NCBI GenBank assembly: GCA_937875615.1 | Contig: CALNBU010000829.1 | Span: forward strand, 1-11,826 | Direction of reading: 5' to 3' | Source of the DNA: an uncultured Archangium sp. | GTDB taxonomy: Bacteria > Myxococcota > Myxococcia > Myxococcales > Myxococcaceae | DNA: 11,826 nucleotides | Shown: positions 6,422 through 11,826 of the stretch, in pieces | Layout of the letters: every line of letters starts with the position of its first letter | Numbering within the stretch: position 1 is the first letter of the stretch | Notes under the pieces: model-generated | The model's input: only the letters and a program-made list of their open reading frames with translations | Database searches by the model: none | Told to the model about the DNA's origin: nothing | Position numbers and translations under genes: made by a program

Positions 6422-7107
6422 GCGAAGACAAGCGCGCGCAGAGCGAGGCCCTGCTCCGGGATGTCTTCTCGCTCATGGAGTACTCCGCGAAGCTGGAGTT
6501 CAAGGACCTCACCGACGGCGCCCTGGGCGTGGCGGTGCACTTCGATGGCGAGGTGCCGGGCGTCGCGCCGGGCAAGCGCAGCCCGCTGCTCGACTCGGTG
6601 CAGTTCTGGCTCAACAAGGTGGTGAACCGGCCCAACGTGCCGCGGCGCTGGGTGAACCTCGGCAACGGCGCCTTCCCTGACGCGCGCACGCCAGAGGCGC
6701 CGCCGCCCGCACCCGCCGCCGCCGCGCCCTCCACCCCCGCTCCCGCACCGAAACAGAAGGCGAAGGAGCGCGAGCCGGCCAGAGCGCGCGAGAAAGAGAA
6801 GGAGCGGCCGGCGCAGCACAAGCGCGTCGATGAGCGCGCGCTGAAGGTCGAGGCCGACCCGCGCTTCTCGGGCCTCGGCCGGGAGCTGGCGGAGAAGTCG
6901 GTGAAGTTCGGCCGCCTCTACGGCGTGCTGGGCCTCACCAGCGAGCAGCGGGCCCTGGCGCTGCTGGCCGCCGACGCGGTGAAGGGCCAGGCGGCGAAGG
7001 CCGAGGGCGAGGGCCACTGGCGCCGCCTGGTGCTGACGCCGGAGAAGCTGACGCCCCTGCCGAAGAAGCAGGTGATGCCGGACTACGACGACGAAGAAGA
7101 CGAGTAG
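6418..7107 (+). CDS. Jag/KhpB-like protein with degenerate KH and R3H domains
   Basis: Occupies the jag (khpB) position directly after yidC. It has 229 residues and no Jag_N domain. Residues about 20-81 match the Jag KH domain: GVAPGKRS (48-55) followed by PLLDSVQFWLNKVVN (56-70) aligns with the usual GLLIGKRG-QTLDALQYLVN pattern, but the last Gly of GXXG is Ser55. Residues about 88-140 are a Pro/Ala-rich then Lys/Arg/Glu-rich linker. Residues about 148-210 align with the R3H region (LAEKSVKFGR, SEQRALALL, AEGEGHWRRLVLTP). The two residues naming R3H are lost: the Arg aligns with Gln177 and the His with Ala181. The tail is acidic (DYDDEEDE). Jag/KhpB proteins bind RNA; whether this one still does is doubtful. 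A GGAG tract lies 8 nt before the ATG. It ends 9 bp from convergent rsmB. The alignment is by eye. Confidence 0.75.
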   Translation: MSEDKRAQSEALLRDVFSLMEYSAKLEFKDLTDGALGVAVHFDGEVPGVAPGKRSPLLDSVQFWLNKVVNRPNVPRRWVNLGNGAFPDARTPEAPPPAPAAAAPSTPAPAPKQKAKEREPARAREKEKERPAQHKRVDERALKVEADPRFSGLGRELAEKSVKFGRLYGVLGLTSEQRALALLAADAVKGQAAKAEGEGHWRRLVLTPEKLTPLPKKQVMPDYDDEEDE

Positions 7108-7116
7108 CGCTTCGCT

Positions 7117-8457
7117 TCAGTACAGCTTGCGCAGCCGCGCGGCGAAGAAGCCGTCGAGGCCCTCGGGCCCCGGCAGCGTGCGCAGGTGCCCCTGCCACGT
7201 CGGCAGGTGCGCGAGGCCCGCAGGCGGCTCGGTGGTGAACTCGGGGTGCGAGCGGAGGAACAGCTCCACCTGGTCCGGCCCTTCGAGCGCGTCGGTGCTG
7301 CACACCGCGTACACCAGCAGCCCGCCGGGCTTCAGCGCCTGCGCGCCCTGCTCGAGAATCTCCCGCTGGACGTGCGCCAGCGCGGCGATGTCCTGCTCCT
7401 GGCGGCGGTAGCGGAGCTCCGGGTGGCGGCGCAGCGTGCCCAGGCCGGCGCAGGGCGCGTCGATGACCACCGCGTCGAATTCCCCCAGCGCCTCGGGCAG
7501 CGGCCTGGTGGCGTCGGCCTGCTGCAGCTGGAGCGTCAACCCCAGGCGCTTCGCCTCGCGCTCAATCTTCGGCAGCTTGTTGGCGTGCACGTCGACGGCC
7601 ACCACCTCGTTGGTCTGCGCGAGGTGGCAGGCCTTGCCCCCGGGCGCCGCGCAGAGGTCGAGCACCCGCGCGTTGGCCGGCAGCTGCGCGAAGACCGTCA
7701 CCAGCTGCGCGGCTTCGTCCTGCACCTGCCACAGCCCCTCGGCGTAGCCGTAGAGCTCCTCGACCTTCCCCGGCGACGCGAAGACCAGGCCCAGCGGAGA
7801 GAGCGTCGTGGCACGCACCTCCACGCCGGCCTCCTGCAGCTCCGCCAGCAGCGCGTCGCGGTCGCGGCGCGTCGTGTTGGTGCGCACCACCAGCGCCGGG
7901 GCCTCGTTGTCGGCGTGGAGCATGGCGCGCGCCCGCTCCGGCCCGAACTGCCGCTGCCAGCGCTTCACCAGCCAGGCCGGGTGGCTGGTCTCGAAGACCA
8001 GCTGCGACACCTCGTCGCCCTCGGGCTTCGGCAGCTCCGACAGCGCCGCCGCCTTGCGCAGGATGGCGTTGACGAAGCCCGCCGCGCGCTCCACGCCCAC
8101 CGCCTTGAGCGCGTCGATGGTCTCACCCACGGCCGCGTGCCGGGGAATGCGGGTGAAGAAGAGCTGGTAGATGCCCAGGCGCAGCGCGGCCAGCACCCGG
8201 TCCTCGATGGCGTCGAGGCCGCGGTCGGCGAAGCGCGAGAGCACCGCGTCGAGCGTCAGCTGCCGGCGGGTGGCGCCGTAGCAGAGCTCGGTGACCAGCC
8301 CCGCATCGCGGGCGTCGGCCAGCGGCTGCTCGTCGAGCATCGTGTCCAGCACCACGTTGAGGTACGCGTCGGTGGCGGCCACGCGCGACAAGACGGAGAT
8401 GGCGAGGCTGCGCGCGGTGACGGGAGGACGTCGGGGACGAGAAGCTCGCTGAGGCAC
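7117..8457 (-). CDS. rsmB: 16S rRNA m5C967 methyltransferase RsmB
   Basis: SAM-dependent enzyme that methylates carbon 5 of C967 (E. coli numbering) of 16S rRNA. The 446-residue product has the two expected parts. An N-terminal NusB-like helical domain (about 14-140) contains LVTELCYGATRR and GFVNAILRKAA. The C-terminal methyltransferase has the SAM loop LCAAPGGK (268-275), motif IV DAPCAGLGTLRRHP with Cys336, and motif VI YAVCST with the presumed nucleophile Cys386. The two-Cys arrangement is typical of RNA m5C methyltransferases. The GTG start at 8457 is the first after an in-frame TAG (8467-8469); an ATG at 8462 belongs to another frame. No Shine-Dalgarno is visible. In many bacteria it follows fmt; here fmt lies upstream on the same strand but is separated by an opposite-strand gene. 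Confidence 0.95.
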   Translation of the reverse strand: MPQRASRPRRPPVTARSLAISVLSRVAATDAYLNVVLDTMLDEQPLADARDAGLVTELCYGATRRQLTLDAVLSRFADRGLDAIEDRVLAALRLGIYQLFFTRIPRHAAVGETIDALKAVGVERAAGFVNAILRKAAALSELPKPEGDEVSQLVFETSHPAWLVKRWQRQFGPERARAMLHADNEAPALVVRTNTTRRDRDALLAELQEAGVEVRATTLSPLGLVFASPGKVEELYGYAEGLWQVQDEAAQLVTVFAQLPANARVLDLCAAPGGKACHLAQTNEVVAVDVHANKLPKIEREAKRLGLTLQLQQADATRPLPEALGEFDAVVIDAPCAGLGTLRRHPELRYRRQEQDIAALAHVQREILEQGAQALKPGGLLVYAVCSTDALEGPDQVELFLRSHPEFTTEPPAGLAHLPTWQGHLRTLPGPEGLDGFFAARLRKLY

Positions 8458-8465
8458 GGCATCGG

Positions 8466-8474
8466 CCTATAGCA
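8466..8474 (-). promoter_or_regulatory. Possible extended -10 promoter (TGCTATAGG) of rsmB
   Basis: On the minus strand TGC-TATAGG ends 8 nt before the rsmB GTG. The TGn upstream of TATAGG fits an extended -10 element, which can work without a good -35, and no good -35 is seen. As at the kinase gene, transcription would begin at or beside the GTG, giving a leaderless mRNA and explaining the absent Shine-Dalgarno. Confidence 0.4.
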
Positions 8475-8527
8475 AGGTGCGCCGGGCGCGGTGGATCGTC
8501 CTGAGCGGACGCGGCAACCAACCGGTC

Positions 8528-9280
8528 ATGAGACTCGTCGCGCTGGTCCTGGTGCTGGCCGCCCCCGTCTTCGCGCAGGAGGCGCCGAGCCCACCGCCGC
8601 TGGAAGAGGCCCCCGCACCAACTGACGCCCCCTTCGTGCCCAGCTACCAACAGCCGGGCTTCGTGTACGCGACGCCGGCGCCCGCCGTGGACCGGGGCGG
8701 CCGCGTGCGCTGGGGCACGTCGTTCAACCTCGGCTGGCACCTGCCGTACCACGCCTTCGGGCTGGGGCTGGAGGTGCACCTGGGTTGGCAGTTCAGCCGC
8801 GTCTTCTCGCTGTACGGCACCCTGGGCGGCCACCTCGGCCTCGGGCTGGGCGTGGACACCGGCGGCAACCAGACCCGGGTGGACGCGCGCCTCATCTTCC
8901 ACGGCATCACCGCGGCCATCGCCGAGGTGATGCTGGGCGACCGCTTCTACCTCGGCGCCGGCCCCGCGCTGGCCTTCGGGCTGTTCGGAATGGCGGGCCT
9001 CAGCGCCTCCCGAGACGAGGGCACCGTCACCGCGGTGGGCGCGTACGGCGTGAAGCCCGGCGTGGACCTCCGCCTGGGCCTCGGCTTCGGCCGGGGTCGC
9101 GCCCCGGGGTTCCGCCGCGGCGGCTTCAACATCGGCATCGACGCGCTGCTGCTCTTCCACCCCAACACCGTCTTCACCCGCGTCCACGGCGACGGCCAGG
9201 GCGGCACGGTGGAGGTGCGCGAGAATGGCACCATGGTCACCGTCACCCCCATGCTGACGCTGGGCTACGAGGCGCGCTGA
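8528..9280 (+). CDS. Exported outer-membrane beta-barrel-like protein, function unknown
   Basis: A 250-residue protein of unrecognised family. It starts with a clear Sec signal peptide (MRLVALVLVLAAPVFA, probable cleavage after Ala16). A Pro/Glu/Ala-rich stretch (17-52) follows. The rest alternates glycine/aromatic and hydrophobic residues in beta-strand fashion: GTSFNLGWHLPYHAFGLGLEV, RVFSLYGTLGGHLGLGLGV, DRFYLGAGPALAFGLFG, VDLRLGLGFGRG, FNIGIDALLLFHP and a last strand TPMLTLGYEAR. There is no cysteine. This pattern suits a small outer-membrane barrel of about eight strands. A GTG at 8477 in frame would add 17 residues and bury the signal peptide, so the ATG at 8528 was chosen although its ribosome-binding site is weak. 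It lies between minus-strand rsmB (70 bp away, divergent) and fmt (4 bp away, convergent), so it is probably transcribed alone. Confidence 0.8.
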   Translation: MRLVALVLVLAAPVFAQEAPSPPPLEEAPAPTDAPFVPSYQQPGFVYATPAPAVDRGGRVRWGTSFNLGWHLPYHAFGLGLEVHLGWQFSRVFSLYGTLGGHLGLGLGVDTGGNQTRVDARLIFHGITAAIAEVMLGDRFYLGAGPALAFGLFGMAGLSASRDEGTVTAVGAYGVKPGVDLRLGLGFGRGRAPGFRRGGFNIGIDALLLFHPNTVFTRVHGDGQGGTVEVRENGTMVTVTPMLTLGYEAR

Positions 9281-9284
9281 GGGC

Positions 9285-10202
9285 TCACCACACCGCCCCC
9301 ACCGTCACCGCGCGGCCCTGCAGGAAGTCCTTCGCGGGCATCGCGCGCTTCCCCTCCGGCTGCAGCACCTCCAGCCACAGCGAGCCCTCCTGACACGCGA
9401 CCTCCACGCCGCGCGCGTCGGCCGTCAGCACCGTGCCCGGCGCGCCCCGCCCATCGCCCACCCGCGCCGCCGTCACCTTCAGCGCCCCCACCTCCGAAGC
9501 GCAGAAGGCGCCGGGCCACGGGGTGAAGGCGCGGAGTCGGCGCTCCAGCTCCGCCGCCGACCTCGACCAGTCGAGGCGACCATCTTCCTTCTGAATCATC
9601 CGCGCGTGGGTGACGCCCAGCTCCGGCTGCGGCACCACCGGCAATTCGCCGTCGACGTAGCGCCGAAGCGAGCGACGGAGCACCTCACCGCCCAGCGCGG
9701 CCAGCGCCTCGTGCAGCGACGCGGAGGTGTCTGCGGGGCCGATGGGCAACACCGCCCGGTCGATGACGCCGCCGGTGTCCATGCCCTCGTCCATCTGCAT
9801 CAGGCACACGCCCGTCTCCGCGTCGCCGGAGGCGATGGCCCACTGAATCGGCGCCGCGCCCCGCCAGCGCGGCAACAACGAGGCGTGCACGTTGACGCAG
9901 CCGCGGCGCGGCGCGGCCAGCACGTCGGCCGGGAGAATCTTCCCGTAGGCAGTCACCACCGCCACGTCGGGCGCGAAGGCGCGCAGCTCGTCGGCGAAGG
10001 TGGTGCCGCGCACCTTCTGCGGCTGCAACACCGGCACGCCCCGCTCGAGCGCCAGCGCCTTCACCGGAGAGAACGACACCTCCTGGCCGCGACCGCGCGG
10101 CTTGTCGGGCTGCGTCACCACCACCACCACCTCGCCCAACTCGAAGCAGGCCTCGAGCGACCTCGCGGCGAACGACGGCGTACCCATGAACGCAATCTTC
10201 AT
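9285..10202 (-). CDS. fmt: Methionyl-tRNA formyltransferase
   Basis: Cytoplasmic enzyme that transfers a formyl group from 10-formyl-tetrahydrofolate to Met-tRNA-fMet for translation initiation. The 305-residue product has the N-terminal catalytic domain with MKIAFMGTPSFA, a TQPDKPRGRGQ loop, and NVHASLLPRWRGAAPIQ. Catalytic residues Asn104, His106 and Asp142 (in MDEGMDTGG) match Asn106, His108 and Asp144 of E. coli at a constant offset of two. The C-terminal OB-fold tRNA-binding domain begins near residue 205 (IQKEDGRLDWSRSA, RAFTPWPGAF). An ATG at 10214 would add MRLV; I prefer 10202 because Fmt proteins start MKI/MRI there. The peptide deformylase gene (def), a frequent neighbour, is not in the 132 bp upstream. 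It diverges from the HEAT lipoprotein gene. Confidence 0.96.
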   Translation of the reverse strand: MKIAFMGTPSFAARSLEACFELGEVVVVVTQPDKPRGRGQEVSFSPVKALALERGVPVLQPQKVRGTTFADELRAFAPDVAVVTAYGKILPADVLAAPRRGCVNVHASLLPRWRGAAPIQWAIASGDAETGVCLMQMDEGMDTGGVIDRAVLPIGPADTSASLHEALAALGGEVLRRSLRRYVDGELPVVPQPELGVTHARMIQKEDGRLDWSRSAAELERRLRAFTPWPGAFCASEVGALKVTAARVGDGRGAPGTVLTADARGVEVACQEGSLWLEVLQPEGKRAMPAKDFLQGRAVTVGAVW

Positions 10203-10255
10203 GACCAGGCGCATACACCGGATGCAGTCGTGCCGCGGTGAGTCAGTCTTTCAGT

Positions 10256-10290
10256 TTGACCCGAGGGGCGTCTTGCGCGTTAACCCGCGC
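10256..10290 (+). promoter_or_regulatory. Weak promoter-like element and small palindrome before the HEAT lipoprotein gene
   Basis: TTGACC (10256-10261) is followed after 17 bp by GTTAAC (10279-10284), a good -35 with a poor -10. The -10 candidate lies within an inverted repeat, GCGCG (10275-10279) and CGCGC (10286-10290) around TTAACC, which could be an operator or chance pairing. The region is shared with the divergent fmt start. Confidence 0.25.
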
Positions 10291-10321
10291 GCTCAAGGCT
10301 TCATCTCCTTCCCACCGAAAG

Positions 10322-10327
10322 AAAGGG
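10322..10327 (+). promoter_or_regulatory. Ribosome-binding site of the HEAT lipoprotein gene
   Basis: AAAGGG lies 7 nt before the ATG at 10335, within a longer purine run. It supports this ATG as start, just ahead of the lipoprotein signal sequence. Confidence 0.55.
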
Positions 10328-10334
10328 TGTCCTC

Positions 10335-11826
10335 ATGCGACGAGTGCTCCTCGGCTGCCTGCTGTCGTCGGCTCTGCTGTTCTCTTCCTGCAAGTCTGAC
10401 CCGGCGCTGCCGGAGACCTGGGCCAAGCGCATCACCGACGCCAAGAGCACCAAGGACAAGGTCAAGGTGGTGGACACGCTGCGCAGCTCGCAGCACCTCA
10501 AGGCCACCTTCTCCCCGATGCTCCAGCAGCAGCTCAACGACGCGAAGAAGCCCGAGGTGAAGACCGCCCTCGCCCGCGTGCTGGGTGAGCTCAAGGACCC
10601 CTCCTCCGTCGACGCGCTGATGGGCGCCATCGACCCCGCCGCCGGCGACTCCGAGACCAAGGCGCTCAACAAGGAGCTGGCCACCGCGCTGGGCAACGTC
10701 GGCGACGCGAAGGCCGTCCCCGGGCTGGTGAAGCTGCTCAAGACCAAGGACAACTTCACCGTGCTGGCGGCCATCGACTCGCTGGGCGACCTCAAGGCCG
10801 CCACCGCCTTCGAGCCGCTCTACGAAATCGCCACCGACGACGCCATCGAGCCCTTCATCACCAAGAAGGCCATCGTGGCGCTGGGCAACCTCGGCGACGC
10901 GCGCGCGGTGCCGGGCCTGGTGAAGGCCATGTTCAAGGAGCGCAAGGGCATCAGCTTCTACGTGGAGTCGTCCTTCGCGCTCTACCAGCTGGGTCAGCCG
11001 GCGGCCGACGCGCTGGTGCCCATCATCGAGCAGCAGGACAAGGAGCTGTTCGAGTGGGCGAAGAAGAACAACGTGAAGGACGTGGCGCTGCTCGCCAAGT
11101 CGGTGCAGGTGCTGGGCGACCTCCACGACAAGCGCGCCGAGAAGACCATCGCCGGCTTCGTGAACTTCAAGTCTGACTTCGACGACATCAAGCTCATCAT
11201 GCGCATGCGCGCCGCCGACGCGCTGGGCCGCATGCGCAGCAAGGAGGGCGTCAAACCGCTCGCCGCGCTCCTCGACGAGGTCGAGGCCAACGCCCGCAAG
11301 GAATACGTGTGGTCGCTGGCGCGCATCGGCAGCAAGGACGCCGTGCCCCGCCTGGTGGAGACCGCCGGCAAGGGCCCCTGGGGCGCGCGCGACGAGTCCA
11401 TTCGCGGCGTGGCCATGCTGGGTGACGACCCGGCGGCCTTCGACAAGTTCGCCGCCGCCGAGGCCAAGCTGTTCGAGGCCGAGTGCAAGGAAGACCCCGA
11501 CTACGCCGAGTGCAAGGACGTGGCGGCCTCGGTGAAGGCCCACCAGGACAAAATCGCCACGTACAAGCTGCGCGCGGTGGCCGCCGCCGAGTGCAAGGCC
11601 GACGCGGGCTGCTGGGCGAAGAAGCTCGACGAGAAGGACGAAGGCGTGCGCGAGCGCGCGGCCTACGAGCTGGGCCGCTCCGGCGACGCCTCGGTCACCG
11701 ACGCGCTCATGAAGCGGCTGCCCGACACCAACCTCGACACCCGCCTGGCCATCATCCAGGGCATCGACTGGCTCATCGACGACTCCGCCGAGGCGCTGGC
11801 GCAGGCCAAGAAGGGGCTGCCGACGC
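10335..11826 (+). CDS. HEAT-repeat lipoprotein (3' end cut by window edge)
   Basis: 497 residues are visible, open at the right edge. The N-terminus MRRVLLGCLLSSALLFSSC is a lipoprotein signal with lipobox FSSC and modified Cys19. Lys at +2 is not an inner-membrane retention signal by the E. coli rule, so an outer-membrane or surface location is likely. The mature part is a helical solenoid of HEAT/PBS-lyase-type repeats. Clear units start near residues 118 (ALGNVGDAKAVPGLVKLL), 182 (ALGNLGDARAVPGLVKAM), 259 (VLGDLHDKRAEKTI), 296 (ALGRMRSKEGVKPLAALL), 327 (SLARIGSKDAVPRLVETA) and 445 (ELGRSGDASVTDALMKRL). A charged insert at about 375-435 carries four cysteines (384, 393, 420, 426), possibly forming disulfides outside the cytoplasm. 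Such repeats mediate protein binding; no enzyme motif is seen and the partner is unknown. Many antisense open frames over it are composition artefacts. Confidence 0.88.
   Translation, partial: MRRVLLGCLLSSALLFSSCKSDPALPETWAKRITDAKSTKDKVKVVDTLRSSQHLKATFSPMLQQQLNDAKKPEVKTALARVLGELKDPSSVDALMGAIDPAAGDSETKALNKELATALGNVGDAKAVPGLVKLLKTKDNFTVLAAIDSLGDLKAATAFEPLYEIATDDAIEPFITKKAIVALGNLGDARAVPGLVKAMFKERKGISFYVESSFALYQLGQPAADALVPIIEQQDKELFEWAKKNNVKDVALLAKSVQVLGDLHDKRAEKTIAGFVNFKSDFDDIKLIMRMRAADALGRMRSKEGVKPLAALLDEVEANARKEYVWSLARIGSKDAVPRLVETAGKGPWGARDESIRGVAMLGDDPAAFDKFAAAEAKLFEAECKEDPDYAECKDVAASVKAHQDKIATYKLRAVAAAECKADAGCWAKKLDEKDEGVRERAAYELGRSGDASVTDALMKRLPDTNLDTRLAIIQGIDWLIDDSAEALAQAKKGLPT

Noticed and set aside
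10293..11543. 416-residue minus-strand open frame over the lipoprotein gene
   Set aside because: His/Val/Leu/Gly-rich shadow; the plus frame has a ribosome-binding site, lipobox and ordered HEAT repeats.
1..11826. CRISPR array, tRNA/rRNA genes, insertion sequences, toxin-antitoxin or defence genes
   Set aside because: No regular direct repeats with spacers, no cloverleaf-like or rRNA segments, and no transposase, integrase or defence motifs were seen on either strand.

Overview
The window is very GC-rich chromosomal DNA in which almost every third codon position is G or C. Gene content fits a delta-proteobacterial/myxobacterial (Myxococcota) chromosome: a membrane-anchored Hanks-type Ser/Thr kinase, GTG starts, a HEAT-repeat lipoprotein, an outer-membrane barrel-like protein, and the rpmH-rnpA-yidD-yidC-jag block. 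This assignment is inferred from content and style, not from a database search. No mobile element, CRISPR array, tRNA, rRNA or phage gene is visible.

Layout. Positions 1-1097 (minus) hold the N-terminal part of a Ser/Thr kinase with six predicted membrane helices before its kinase domain; the window edge cuts it just before the DFG loop. Diverging from it is tyrS (1269-2564, plus), which runs tail-to-tail into dnaN (2585-3661, minus). Diverging from dnaN is a tightly packed operon: rpmH, rnpA, yidD, yidC and a degenerate jag/khpB-like gene (3828-7107, plus). It supplies ribosomal protein L34, the RNase P protein, and the YidD/YidC membrane-insertion machinery. The operon ends tail-to-tail with rsmB (7117-8457, minus). 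Next come an exported barrel-like protein on the plus strand (8528-9280), fmt on the minus strand (9285-10202), and a HEAT-repeat lipoprotein on the plus strand (10335 to the right edge, truncated).

How the genes work together. Most of the window is translation and replication housekeeping: tRNA charging (tyrS), initiator tRNA formylation (fmt), 16S rRNA methylation (rsmB), L34, tRNA 5' processing (rnpA), membrane-protein biogenesis (yidD/yidC) and the sliding clamp (dnaN). dnaN beside rpmH recalls the common dnaA-dnaN/rpmH region near oriC, but no dnaA, DnaA-box cluster or origin-sized gap is present. fmt and rsmB keep the common fmt-rsmB order, but an opposite-strand gene sits between them.

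I did not find a convincing new multi-gene system. The points most worth a second look are the jag/khpB homologue, which has lost the defining residues of both its KH and R3H motifs; a TyrS whose HIGH signature reads GVGN; the six-helix kinase sensor region; and two GTG-start genes with a TATAG box exactly 8 nt upstream, suggestive of leaderless mRNAs. No gene-free stretch exceeds about 170 bases.
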